This document shows positions 33,570 to 44,950 of a stretch of 64,000 bases of DNA, one piece after another. Numbering within the stretch: position 1 is the stretch's first letter; every line of letters starts with the position of its first letter. The notes beneath the pieces are model-generated. The model was not told the DNA's origin. It made no database searches and saw nothing but the letters and a program-made list of their open reading frames with translations. A program made the translations under genes and the position numbers. This stretch comes from Nipponacmea schrenckii (taxonomy: Eukaryota; Mollusca; Gastropoda; Lottiidae), in contig JAUJPP010000011.1 of NCBI GenBank assembly GCA_030562195.1, positions 2,046,001 to 2,110,000 of the forward strand. The letters are read 5' to 3'.

Positions 33570-33704
33570 AAGCCTCCTAAAATCAAATATCCAGTCATCA
33601 TACATAATGGTAACCAATTTGACCAAGGAACTCCTGAGAACCGCTTGTTTGCAGAGCCATTATTGGATTTCAGCCAAGCTGTCGAGTGCCTCTTAGCCAC
33701 ATAA
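33570..33704 (+). CDS. Possible terminal exon, reading frame ambiguous
   Basis: A TATTTTCAG acceptor precedes a stretch open in two frames. Frame one (from 33,570) reads KPPKIKYPVIIHNGNQFDQG and stops with TAA at 33,704. The frame that would match phase 2 of the secreted-protein exon 2 stops with TAG at 33,696. Frame one looks more protein-like, with a weak resemblance to the strand region of C1q-type domains, but this is too short to claim. It could belong to the upstream gene through an exon in the gap, or to nothing. Confidence 0.3.
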   Translation, partial: KPPKIKYPVIIHNGNQFDQGTPENRLFAEPLLDFSQAVECLLAT

Positions 33705-33934
33705 TATGTATCCAAAATGAGTTATCCAAAAAATCGTACATGACACTTCAATTAGACCAATGTGCCTTTTGAATTTAGTTGATCTTGACTTATATATTTT
33801 TGGCTATTTATTATTGTTATACATGTATGTTCTGATAATTCTTGATTAAAATTCTGTTTTTCAGACTTTACCGCTTAATTGTTCATATTTTTTCAGTGCA
33901 CGGAATAATATTCAAGTTTCTCAAGTATCATGAC

Positions 33935-34165
33935 GCGAAATGAGTCAGTGTATACTCACGCGGCGAGTCAAATGACTCACTATGAGTATATAGTTACTCA
34001 TTACGTGAGTCAAATTAGGCATCGGCAGGGAGTCGTTTTTCTGAGTCAACTGACTCATCTGGACAAGTGAAATGACTCATTATGAGTGTATTATTACTCA
34101 TTACGTGAGTCAAATTAGGCATCGCTAATGACTCATTTTTCTGAGTCAAATGACTCAACTGGGGT
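33935..34165 (+). repeat. 100-bp tandem repeat rich in TGA(G/C)TCA heptamers
   Basis: TTACGTGAGTCAAATTAGGC occurs at 34,001 and 34,101, exactly 100 bp apart. Within about 230 bp there are ten perfect TGAGTCA or TGACTCA heptamers, the consensus of AP-1 type bZIP factors, many arranged as head-to-head pairs such as TGAGTCAAATGACTCA. Confidence 0.85.
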
Positions 34166-34169
34166 TCTC

Positions 34170-36290
34170 AGAAATTTGCAGGCTATATTTTGCCCTCATG
34201 AAAAGTTGAAAGGAAAACCTATGGGAAAAGCGCAAAAAAGTAAAGATTTAAAGAGGAAAGGCGGCAATACTTTCGATCAAGTTTTATGAAAACCTAATAT
34301 CATTGGTGAAAAAAATATTACTACATTTTTGAACATGTACATGATTATACAGAACATGTAGTCATATATCAGGCATATCATAATAAATAATGTGCTGTAA
34401 TGAATGACATATTCTTTCGGCTTCAGTACTTCCAGGAATTGGTTCTGTTAAGAAATCACCTGGTAAGATGGCCAAGGCATCGTTATATATGCGTTAGCCA
34501 ACGCATCGTTATATAATATGTAACAAGATCCATCAGCATGTGGTTGATAGTTCAAACATCATACTTACGTCCAACTGGGCGCATGTTTTTAACCATCGGT
34601 TTTTATTTCGGGGATGGGAGGGATTCATTCTCCCACATGTACAGGCCTACGGTGGAACAGATATTTTATTGTGAAATGGGAAACTGGGTCTGTTGGATGG
34701 TGTTTTCTGTTCTGATATGAAATTAGAAACAAATAAAACAAACATAACAGTAACCAGTAGCATGGAGTGTTTCCATTACACCCATTATCACATTCCCTAT
34801 CACATTCCCTATATATTTCTCAAAATCATTTACCATTTTCAAACTTTGGAAACTTTATAATGGTGTCATATATCATATCCTTATATTTCTAACAGTTTTT
34901 AAAATCAAATTACTGATGGCAAACAAATTTTATAAGCTTTTTCGTGTACTTTTCTACGTCTGTTATGGATAGGATATTGTCTGTTTTTAACATCCAGATA
35001 AAATGTGGAGCGTTCCTGTCGTTATCCAAGTCCGTACCTCAACAATTGATTGAAAAAACTCCGGATTTTGACGAAACTGGAGATAATAAGAAGAGCAAGA
35101 TAATAATATAAGTCTGTGGCAGAAGAGAAATATGGATCTTCTTATCTATGTAGTGTGAATTTGTCATTTTAATAAAAACTGGACCATAACAACTTGTTGC
35201 TTTAAGACCTCGAATTTGTTAGATGCTTAATTGTTTATCATATTGGTAGTGTAAAAATTGGCTGCGATAAAATGGCACAATGTTACACTCTTACAAAACA
35301 GCGTGTTGTTCTAATCAAAAAATTATAGCAGACATGAATTAAGGGAATACTACCTTTCGAATGGACAAAAAGTCTTAAACTAGGCCAATGAGAGCATAAT
35401 ATGTATCAGTTGGACTTTCCAGATGACACTACTACAGAACAATATTTTCATATGACACGATATATCTAATAAACTTTGAAAATATTGAAAAAAAAATTTA
35501 AGAGTGTTTCAAATTTTTCTCAAATTTAAATGTGTTTTGAATGCTTTGCAGAAATATTATAATATCTATGTCTTCAATCTTTGAGACTTTAGATTTCATG
35601 TTCGTTTAAATGTATTGCGTTGAGTCTTACGCCCTTAAGTGTATATTGGTTTCATAGATTACCTGTGTATATATATTATGTGTATAACCCATGAATATGA
35701 TTCATGTACTAATAATAATCATTCTTTGATATTGATCATCGTTAATACTAATTTATTCGTTATCATAATTTTATTATGCATGTAATTGCAGAATATCAAC
35801 TTGTTCACCATACCTAAGGCAAACACCATCTTTTTATAGGCAACCCTTGACCGCAAGCTTGGGGAGTGGAACAAATATTTTTGAGAAATTGGGATAAAGG
35901 GTCTAGATGTGTTGGATGTTTTTCTTTCTTTTCTTTTGTTTAAACAATATTTCACATAAATATTATATTATTTACAATTCATAATAATAAAATAGAATAG
36001 GATTCGAAACCAAGCCTAGGGCTTATATTAATTCGTTTCCAAACGTTTCTTCTGTTCTGAAAAACTGACAAATAGATTGATGGGCAGGTTTCCGTCAATT
36101 GCTTGGTTACATTTGTTTAATTGTCATTCCAGGCGTCACTTCTAATGGTTCAATAAAATTATGAAGACAGATATAGAAACCGCTATTATGAAGGTGTCAA
36201 ATGAGGTAGGTTACATGATTTGCAAATGAAGGGGATACTGCATCTTAGTATTAACATAAAATTTTAGAAAGGTCATCAGATAACTTATCT
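34170..36290. other. No gene seen
   Basis: AT-rich. Short direct repeats of GCATCGTTATATA (about 34,480-34,515) and CACATTCCCTAT. The frames at 34,538-34,720 and 35,719-35,955 show no domain and no splice support. A GGGAATACTACC segment at 35,343 recalls the core of the 21-kb foldback element. Confidence 0.45.
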
Positions 36291-36294
36291 GGTG

Positions 36295-36365
36295 TCATAT
36301 GTCTAAATGAGGTGTGCTTACTAAATGTGTGCCTCAACGATAGTGAACCACTTAATCAGCTTAGC
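36295..36365 (+). repeat. Isolated end of the GTGCCTAAATGA foldback element
   Basis: TGTCTAAATGAGGTGTGCTT, AATGTGTGCCTCAACGATAG and TGAACC match the right end of the element at about 21,860-21,912 in the same order. Confidence 0.65.
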
Positions 36366-36455
36366 TGCTGGACTTTCAGTCAAGATAGTCACACTTATCC
36401 GCCTATACAAAATTTATCACTTATAGCGGTTGTCATAAATATACATAAATTATTA

Positions 36456-36549
36456 AATTGATCCGCATCATCTTACAATAAATAAGATTCAGTGGCCAAT
36501 ATAGATTAGGTTTAATTAAACTTAATTGCAAGATGATGCGGGCCAATTA
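36456..36549. repeat. Inverted repeat at the edge of the duplicated exon block
   Basis: Arms of about 25 bases, with CCGCATCATCTT on the left and AAGATGATGCGG on the right, enclose about 40 bases. The right arm ends just before sequence homologous to intron 7 of the large gene begins. Confidence 0.65.
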
Positions 36550-36668
36550 TATATGAAATTATGATAACGGAAAGAGGGACACAGGTCCATCGTGTAACGA
36601 CCTCGCACAATCTTGAAAAGAAGTCTCATACCACATTTCTGAAGACCAATTTTTATTAACCAACTCAC

Positions 36669-36788
36669 CTCACCAAAATTCTTCAAAACCGAACGTGCAA
36701 TTATGATTAAAACCACGCGAATTGCGAAGGCTATTAAACCACAGGCAAATGATGACCATTTTAACTCTATACTTGTTTGCTCTAGTGA
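36669..36788 (-). pseudogene. Inverted duplicate of exon 7 of the multi-pass membrane protein gene
   Basis: Read on the minus strand from 36,788, a TTTTGTAG acceptor is followed by 40 open codons and a GTGAGT donor. The peptide contains EQTSIELKWSSFACG and VLKNFGE, clearly the counterpart of exon 7 at 59,051-59,179 (EQTIIELKWSSFSCG, VLKNFGQDGE). It is three codons shorter and has about a dozen residue changes but no stop or frameshift. The intron after the donor is also homologous (GTGAGTTGGTTAATA, CGAGGTCGTTACAC). I found no neighbouring exons, so it is either an orphan exon or part of a broken second gene copy. Confidence 0.8.
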
Positions 36789-36821
36789 CTACAAAATATA
36801 ATATTGTCAATTAACCTGTCA

Positions 36822-39800
36822 AAAATCAAAAAAACTGTATTATCTGTCAAACAAAAATCAAGAAAATATATTAGCTTTCAAACAAAGATCAAGAAGCTGT
36901 ATTAGCTTTCAAACAGTATTAGCTGTCAAACAAATTTCAAGACAAATATATAAGCTGTCAAACAAAGATCATGAAGCTGTTTTGGCTTTCAAACAAATAT
37001 CAAGAAAACTGTATTTTCTGTCAAACTAAAATCAAGAAAAATATATTAGCTGTCAAATAAAGATCAAAAAGCTTTACTAGCTTTCAAACAAATATCAAGA
37101 AAACTGCACTAGCTGTCAAACAAATATCAAGAAAACTGTTTTAGCTGTCAAACAAATACCAAGAAAACTGTATTATCTGTCAAACAAATATTAAGAAAAT
37201 ATTAGCTGTCAAACAAAAATCAAGAAAAATAATATATTACCTGTCAAACAAAGATCAAGTAGCTGTATTAGCTTTCAATATTTGCTGACAAACAAATATC
37301 AAGAAAACTGTATTAGCTGTCAAACACATATGAAGAAAATATTAGCCTCAAATATCAAGAAAACTGTATTTGCTTTCAAACAGAAATCAAGAAAACTGTA
37401 TTATCTGTCAAACAAATACTAAGAAAATATTAGCTATCAAACAAATATCAAGATAAATATATTAGCTGTCAAGCTAAGATCAAAAAGCTTTACTAGCTTT
37501 TAAACAAATATCAAGAAAACTGCATTAGCTGTCAAACAAATATCAAGAAAACTGTTTTAGCTGTCAAACAAATACCAAGAAAACTGAATTATCTGTCAAA
37601 CAAATATTAAGAAAATATTAGCTGTCAAACAAAAATCATGAAAAATATATTACCTGTCAAACAAAGATCAAGTAGCTTTATTAGCTTTCAAACAAATATC
37701 AAGAAAACTGTATTAGCTGTCAAACAAATATCAAGAAAACTGTATTATCTGTCAAACAAATACTAAGAAAATATTAGCTATCAAACAAATATCAAGAAAA
37801 CTGTTTTAGCTGTCAAACAAATACCAAGAAAACTGTATTATCTGTCAAACAAATATTAAGAAAATATTAGCTGTCAAACAAAAATCAAGAAAAATATATT
37901 ACCTGTCAAACAAAGATCAAGTAGCTGTATTAGCTTTCAAACAAATATCAAGAAAACTGTATTAGCTGTCAAACAAATATCAAGAAAACTGTATTATCTG
38001 TCAAACAAATACTAAGAAAATATTAGCTATCAAACAAATATCAAGAAAACTATATTACCTGTCAAACAAATATCAAGAAAACTGTATTATCTGCCAAACA
38101 AATATTAAGAAAATATTAGCTGTCAAACAAATATCAAGAAAACTGTATTATCTGTCAAACAAATATTAAGAAAATATTAGCTGTCAAACAAATATCAAGA
38201 AAACTGTATTAGCTGTCAAACAAATATCAAGAAAACTGTATTTGCTGTCAAACAAAAATTAAGAAAATTGTATTAGCTGTCAAACAAAAATCAAGAAGCT
38301 GTATTAGCTTTCAAACAAATATCAAGAAAACTATATTAGCTGTCAAACAAATATCAAGAAGCTGTATTAGCTTTCAAACAAATATCAAGAAAACTATATT
38401 AGCTGTCAAACAAATATCAAGAAAACTGTATAAGCTGTCAAACAAATATTAAGAAAACTGTATAAGCTGTCAAACAAACAAATACCAAGAAAATATTAGC
38501 AGTCAAACAAAAAAATACCAAGAAAACTGTATTAGCTGTCAAACAAAAAAAATATAAAGAAAACTGCATTAGCTGTCAAACAAATATTAAGAAAATATTA
38601 GCTGTCAAACAAATATCAAGAAAACTGTATTAGCTGTCAAACAAATATCAAGAAAACTGTATTAGCTGTCAAACAAATCTCAAGAAAACTGTATTATCTG
38701 TCAAACAAATATTAAGAAAATATTAGCTGTCAAACAAATATCAAGAAAACTGTATTAGCTGTCAAACAAATATCAAGAAAACTATATTAGCTGTCAAACA
38801 AATATCAAGAAGCTGTATTAGCTTTCAAACAAATATCAAGAAAACTATATTAGCTGTCAAACAAATATCAAGAAAACTGTATAAGCTGTCAAACAAATAT
38901 TAAGAAAACTGTATTACTGTCAAACAAAAAAATCAAGAAAATATTAGCTGTCAAACAAATATCAAGAAAACTGTATTAGCTGTCAAACAAATATCAAGAA
39001 AACTGTATTAGCTGTCAAACAAATATAAGAAAATATTAGCTTCAAACAAATATCAAGAAAACTGTATTAGCTGTCAAACAAATATCAAGAAAACTGTATT
39101 AGCTGTCAAACAAATATTAAGAAAACTGTATTAGCTGTCAAACAAAAATCAAGAAAATATTAGCTGTCAAACAAAATCAAGAAAACTGTATTAGCTGTCA
39201 AACAAATATCAAGAAAACTGTATTAGCTGTCAAACAAATATCAAGAAAACTGTATTAGCTGTCAAACAAATATCAAGAAAACTATATTAGCTGTCAAACA
39301 AATATCAAGAAAACTGTATTAGCTGTCAAACAAATATCAAGAAAACTGTATTATCTGTCAAACAAATATTACAGAAAATATTAGCTGTCAAACAAATATC
39401 AAGAAAACTGTATTAGCTGTCAAACAAAATAAAATATAAGAAAATGCATTAGCTGTCAAACAAATATCAAGAAAACTTATTAGCTGTCAAACAAATATCA
39501 AGAAAACTGTATTAGCTGTCAAACAAATATCAAGAAAACTGTATTAGCTGTCAAACAAATCTCAAGAAAACTGTATTATCTGTCAAACAAATAATCAAGA
39601 AAACTGTATTAGCTGTCAAACAAATCTCAAGAAAACTGTATTATCTGTCAAATAAATAATAAGAAAATATTAGCTGTCAAACAAATATCAAGAAAACTGT
39701 ATTAGCTGTCAAACAAATATTAAGAAAACTGTATAAGCTGTCACAACAAATATCAAGAAAATGTATTAGCTGTCAAACAAATAATAAGAAAATATTAACT

Positions 39801-40322
39801 GTCGAACAAATATCAAGAAAACTGTATTAGCTGTCAAACAAATATTAAGAAAATATTAGCTGTCACACAAATATCAAGAAAATTGTATTAGCTGTCAAAC
39901 AAATATTAAGAAAATATTAGCTGTCGAACAAAAATCCAGAAATCTGTATTAGCTGTCAAACAAATATCAAGAAAAAAAAGATCAAGAAGCTGTATTAGCT
40001 TCCGAACAAATATCAAGAAAACTGTATTAGCTGTCAAACAAATACCAAGAAAACTGTATAAGCTGTCAAACAAATATTAAGAAAATATTAGCTGTCGAAC
40101 AAAAATCAAGAAAAGAGTATTAGCTGTCAAACAAACAAATATCAAGAAAACTGTATAAGCTGTCAAACAAACAAATATCAAGAAAACCGTATAAGCTGTC
40201 AAACAAATATCAAGAAAACTGTATAAGCTGTCAAACAAACAAATATCAAGAAAACTGTATAAGCTGTCAAACAAACAAATATCAAGAAAACTGTATAAGC
40301 TGTCAAACAAATATCAAGAAAA
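36822..40322 (+). repeat. 3.5-kb minisatellite of 28- and 32-bp units
   Basis: About 110 units of the form CTGTATTAGCTGTCAAACA then AATATCAAGAAAA. A shorter 28-base version lacks CTGT. Local higher-order blocks repeat (units with AAGATCAAGTAGCTGTATTAG recur near 37,245, 37,665 and 37,910). The reverse complement of the same unit forms the array at 58,378-59,035 in intron 6 of the large gene. The 77-residue periodic frame at 40,077-40,310 is only this repeat translated. Confidence 0.97.
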
Positions 40323-40429
40323 TAGGGATGGCCATAATAATACGCCAACATTTATAATTTGTCCGGGAGGTTGACAAGAGTTATCGGTAAATGAAAGATT
40401 TTTCTATCGTGTCCAGAAGAATTCACCAA

Positions 40430-40625
40430 CAACGACAGATGCGTTTTTTTTGAACAAAGGCAATAACTCATATCATACTAATTATTTATGATTTTTCAAA
40501 TTTCCACTAGGGTTCACCCCTAGGCGATTATAAACACTCATACAAAGTTTCCGCAAAACCAGTCATCACTTGTGCCTTCAAGCGATATTCTGGACGGACA
40601 TGGGTGACGAAATTATAACACTAAC
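40430..40625 (-). repeat. Dispersed element end with GGACGGACA
   Basis: CACCCCTAGGCGATTATAAACAC, ... GCGATATTCTGGACGGACA matches, in reverse, the segment at 56,343-56,480. Together with the CCGTCC tracts elsewhere it looks like the end of a pearl-like element. The rest of 40,323-41,040 shows no gene. Confidence 0.5.
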
Positions 40626-41086
40626 TTTTACGCACTAACTTTTGTTGAAAAGCTCGATCCGAAGCATACGTTTTCTGCGATTATCAAATCACAAATCCAA
40701 CGGTTCCATTGGATTTGTATTCAAGAGACCAATTTTGATTCCGCAAGCAACCTAGTTTTCAATAAATTACGAGAGATGAGTTACTCAAAACGATATCTAA
40801 ACGGCACATTATTACAACTTCAGAAGAAAAAGGACTATTTCTTCACCTATAGCTGGATTTGAGTCTTAACTTCGTTGTTGTGAGTGTCGTACCTGTTAAC
40901 ATGTACCTGTTTCTCATTTTTTCAAAAACAATAAAACCGGCAAAACTTTTCTAATATCTGACCAACTTTCATCCGGCAACCAAACTCCAATTTTTCTAAA
41001 TTATTTGTAACAAATGCGAAACACAGTAAATTGGAGAAACTTAGTACGCGCTACGAACTCCTTTGACGGCCTTTGTTAAAAGATAG

Positions 41087-41470
41087 TTCATGGCAAGACC
41101 AATTTCTAATCATTTTAACCAACCCGACCATTCCATTGAAGACTTGTTGATTATGCCAATTGAAAAGATACGGTCTATGCCAAACATCAAGCCAAAACAA
41201 AGAAGATTACAACGCGAGAGTTATTGGATGGACCAACTTTAAAACTGTCTATCCCAATGGCCTAAATATCCAACATGATAACCAGATGATAACCTTTGTT
41301 ACCACCTACAATCATACTGCCACTAATGCCTCTCTCAATGACAAACGCCACTACCAAAGCCTTCAAAACCAATATCCTCATATCTACAGGAAGAGACTTG
41401 TTACAACTTACAAAAGAAATAAAAAGCTCAGTAATATTCCAGTTCATGGTAGACTCAATCCTCAATAGCC
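41087..41470 (+). pseudogene. Penelope-like element fragment (GIY-YIG endonuclease end), frameshifted
   Basis: One frame gives SNHFNQPDHSIEDL and RRLQRESYWMDQL, the typical end of GIY-YIG endonuclease domains in Penelope-like elements (HFN..HS, RExxWI..L). After a one-base frameshift it continues KTVYPNGLN, then VTTYNHTA and YKRNKKLS. These motifs match that group, although the second set is usually upstream. The fragment is cut at its 3' end by a TTAA MITE. Confidence 0.55.
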
Positions 41471-41944
41471 TTAAAGGGATAATAGGCGTTAGAACGAACA
41501 TAAAATTTTAAGTTCACTCAAATTTGGACAATAACAGTATATATCCATCAGTGGACTTACCTATACATCAAAATCCCTCTAAAATCCGATAAATCCCCAA
41601 AATAAAGTAGTTAATCATAAAACGCTTGAGCCATCCGTCAAGCGATTTTCAAATCGTGTAAATATAAAGGGAAGTAACTCTAACATGTGGGTTTTCACGC
41701 GTCCTTGACCCCTACTGTTGAATTCCACAATGATGTTTTAGCGTTGATTTACCAGACGCTTTTATTCTCAAAATGAATGGAATCGTCGCTGGCTCACTTT
41801 TTTTTAAAATTCCGAATATATTTTTATTGTGGCTTTTTAAAATTTGGTAAAGTGTGGGATGCATACTTATTTTACTAATAGTCAATATGAAACACAAATA
41901 TAAGCCATAGGACGAGTGTATTCTAACTCCTATTATCCCTTTAA
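41471..41944. mobile_element. TTAA-flanked MITE, about 466 bp
   Basis: TTAAAGGGATAATAGG at the left end and CCTATTATCCCTTTAA at the right end are perfect inverted termini. If TTAA is the target duplication the element is 41,475-41,940, nearly the same length as the 23.4-kb MITE, though interiors differ. A diverged relative of its interior (AGCGTTGATT...CCAGAC) appears at about 45,660-45,760. Confidence 0.8.
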
Positions 41945-42640
41945 GATATCTGACTTCTTTTATTATGAATTTACTACATTGACTTTTTATGTTAGTGTTC
42001 TTTATTGTTATTATTTGTTTATTTGTACATGAAATTTTTTTTTTTTTTTTTTTTCTCTATAGATGATTATTGATATATCAGAAGAAAATTAATTCTTATA
42101 TTTTCAGCTATTTCAGTTGAAAAAATGATACTACCAAAGACAATATTTCAGAGACATCCATAACTAACGCATCTAATTATCCTAACCTTTAACTTGCACC
42201 TTGTTTTATCATAAATCTTTACTTTGTGACCCAGGCCAGTGCTTTAATGGACGAATTAATACCAAGACATTGAGAGAGCTTCTGTCTCTTCTACTGATAG
42301 TTTTCGATCAAACAGATTTAAACGTAGTTATGGGTCAAATTTTACAAGACTTCCACATCAAAATCAAACACCGCTAGTGCTAACCCCACAAATCTCTCTA
42401 CATTCTTCGAGAAATATACTTGCACCAAACACACCAAACAATGATAGTCAACACAGCTTAAATTCCTTGATTTACAGAAGAAATAATGGACAACCATAGT
42501 CTGAAATGCCACAGCCTAGTCCTCCAGTCAATCAGCTGCCACTTGTTAAGCAGACTACAAAGATCTGATCCGCAATCAAAATAGACTAAGTACAATACTT
42601 GTTGAACAACACGAACCTTTCAAGCTTTCTTACGAGCCTT
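41945..42640. other. T-run and gag-like low-complexity sequence
   Basis: A poly-T run at 42,029-42,052 is followed by sequence rich in Ser, Asn and Pro codons when read forward (NTPNNDSQHSLNSL), probably the decayed N-terminal part of the BEL/Pao gag that follows. No intact frame. Confidence 0.4.
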
Positions 42641-42660
42641 TTAAAATAGAATTAAACGCC

Positions 42661-42888
42661 ATGTTTCTGATCCAACTGATAGACTTTACTACTTAGAGCA
42701 GCTTACGACCGGTGAACCAAATGAGCTTCTTCGGAGTTATTTACATATACAACCACCACTGGGATTTATTAAAGCTCAAGAAGAATTAATATACAAATTT
42801 GGTAATGAGTACAAGATTTCTAAGGTTCATCTATATAAACTTTCGAAGAGACCTCCCATAAAGTATGATAAATCCTACACAGATGAAT
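42661..42888 (+). pseudogene. BEL/Pao gag (DUF1759-like) fragment
   Basis: An open stretch of about 75 codons contains DPTDRLYYLEQLTTGEPNEL, then a segment with KFGNEYKIS and a KRPPIK motif, ending in a stop at 42,888. The order LxYLxxxxxGxxxEL ... L..KFGN.YKI is characteristic of the gag-associated domain of BEL/Pao elements. Flanking sequence is broken. Confidence 0.75.
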
Positions 42889-43234
42889 AAATTTGCTGTT
42901 GCATTGAAAAGAAACTTGAACTCAATGGTGGACATAGGTTATCTAGACGAATGAAATCATACCAAAAAGTTAATGGATTATGATCGCATACTACTAAGGA
43001 GAGATGAAAAAGAAAAACAAACAATATAAAAAGAGATCAACACAGAATACCAGAATTTAAAGACAATGTTCGTTTTGTTTAAGGAGAGACTGATAATAAT
43101 GTTAAATGATCCCATGTTTGGTAAAATGTTTGATAATGATCGAAGCCAAATGACAACCCACAATTCAAAACCAATTCATACTTCACAAATTACTAAACAA
43201 AGAAGATTTGCCATAACTACAGCTGCAATCGTAA

Positions 43235-43400
43235 TTATTATTTTGTAATGGTTCACACATCTTAGATGACTGTAAAGGTTTTCGAAAGATATCAGTAGAA
43301 GAACGCAGAAGTACTGCAAGAACTAAATTCTTATGCAATGACTGTCTAGAGACTGATCATGAATCCAGAAATTTTGTCCCAATAAGAAACCTGTTCTATT
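43235..43400 (+). pseudogene. BEL/Pao gag zinc-knuckle fragment
   Basis: The forward frame reads ILDDCKGFRKISVEERRS and then FLCNDCLETDHESRN, a C-x2-C-x4-H-type knuckle preceded by the DC..F...S..ER signature common in BEL/Pao gag. The expected last Cys is replaced, and a frameshift follows. Confidence 0.65.
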
Positions 43401-43894
43401 TGTCAAAAGCCTCGTCCCATTGTATTTCATATTGATGGGTTTCATCCTAGTGAACGCAACTACTTGAAGACAAATTCAGATGAACATCAAACTGCTAAGT
43501 CATCTACAAACTCTAAACCATCCAACAATCAGACACAAGAAAAATTACATATTGATCACAAGTCTACAACTACTGGTGCTGTTAAAATGGTTATGTCAAC
43601 ATTATCGGTCATGTAATTAACGATACAACTTAAACCGACTTATTGATGTCTATTGTCCTGCAAGACTTAGATGTAACAGACGTACTCTCATCACATATGC
43701 CTTCCCGGATAACGGTTCTGGAGGGGGGGGGGGGATGTTTCGTTACATTGGTACAACGATTAGGACTAAAGGGAGATAACTTACAATTATTACTTAGTAG
43801 GCCTACTATGTATGGAGAGTTTGGTTGATAGCTGTGCATATAAAGGTGCAGAAGAGTAGGACGATTCCTGCGTCAACTGCCAATGAATTCCTAC

Positions 43895-44060
43895 TCAAGA
43901 AATCATCCAACGTTGGAAATATACAAGTGATGTTCCCATCAACGACTTTTTACCTGATTTTGATATTGGACTATTAATTGGTACGAACTGTCTCAAAGCT
44001 ATAGAACCTTTAGAATTTATTTCTATAATTGTCCGTTTGCCACACGTACTAGACTCGGAT
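43895..44060 (+). pseudogene. BEL/Pao protease-region fragment
   Basis: Forward translation gives DVPINDFLPDFDIGLLIGTN and then CLKAIEPLEFI, matching the IxLLIGxNCxxAxxPxEVI motif that follows the aspartic protease in BEL/Pao polyproteins. The catalytic motif itself was not found upstream. Confidence 0.65.
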
Positions 44061-44684
44061 GGTCTGTTACTGATCCAAGCTAATGTATCACCCCTTATAG
44101 TAGATTGTAACAGAATTATTGTCAAAGAGTGTGATCCTCTTGTTGAGTGTCACAAGACAACTTAGGTTTACAAGTCCGCCGTGACAGGGATCCTTTCTAC
44201 CAGCTGGTCCTTGGCCAAACCTCTTGGCATTAATCTTTCCCGGATTTACCGTACCCATTTACAGCCGGGTGGACTGGAATTATGGGTGAAGATGACTTAT
44301 TCAAGGTCATCGAACTTTCACACAGTGATCGAGATTAGAACTCACGTCCGACATTTTCAACGTTTCCAAGAAAATGACGTCATTACGCTACGAACCACTA
44401 TTTGATAGGCCTACTACAGTTGTGAGTAAAATCATACTTCATTGGCAAAGTACGAGGTATTGATACCCACACTGATTGGAAAGCTGATTTGAGTATAGAT
44501 AAACTTGATTTAACAGAGATTGTAGTATTAAAATTTGTCCAAGGTCAGATGAAATTAAAGTTGAAAAAACAGTTGAAGATAACTAGCAAAATGGTCAGAA
44601 TCACAACATCAAAGGTAGAAATGGTTACCAAAATCAAGTCCATTGACAAAGTTAGATCCATGGTTAGATAATAGTATAATAAGA

Positions 44685-44935
44685 GTTGGTTGGAAATTGA
44701 GTCGCGCTGACATTCTTTATAACGAAGTTAAGTACCCTATAGCCATTTTTAGGGGTGGACAAATAGAGCATCTAGGACATTCAGGAAGAGCTCACACTTT
44801 ATCAATTATTCGAGAAAAATATTGGATGTTAAACATTAACTCTATACATGTAGTTAGATTTATACTTTCTAAATGTGTAACGTGTCGTAAATTGGACAGG
44901 CATGGAACAGAAAATGACAGACTTGCCAGTTAATC
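44685..44935 (+). pseudogene. BEL/Pao integrase N-terminal zinc-binding fragment
   Basis: A 96-codon frame (44,643-44,933) contains KYPIAIFRGGQIEHLGHSGR, HTLSIIREKYWMLNINSIHV and FILSKCVTCRKLDRHG. The H-x4-H...C-x2-C pattern and CVTCRxLxG are typical of retroelement integrase H2C2 domains; the first His position is partly degenerate. It stops before the catalytic core. Confidence 0.75.
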
Positions 44936-44950
44936 GTGTAACACCAATTT

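Larger units (their letters stand above)
42641..44950 (+). mobile_element. Decayed BEL/Pao-type LTR retroelement
   Basis: Four recognisable pieces lie in the expected order on the plus strand: a gag domain, a zinc knuckle, a protease-to-linker piece and an integrase zinc-binding piece. Stops and frameshifts separate them. No reverse transcriptase or RNase H motif is visible between the protease piece (about 44,050) and the integrase piece (about 44,690), so an internal deletion is likely. No LTR pair was recognised. This is an inactive remnant. Confidence 0.75.

Noticed and set aside
36822..40322. Regularly spaced short repeats resembling a CRISPR array
   Set aside because: The whole 28/32-base unit is conserved, with no unique spacers, no cas genes and a clearly animal context. 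It is a minisatellite.
43724..43735. G-run that might be a quadruplex or slippage site
   Set aside because: A simple homopolymer in a decayed element, with no supporting context.
44181..44405. 74-codon frame in the BEL/Pao region
   Set aside because: No match to RT, RNase H or integrase motifs; likely an unrelated repeat fragment.
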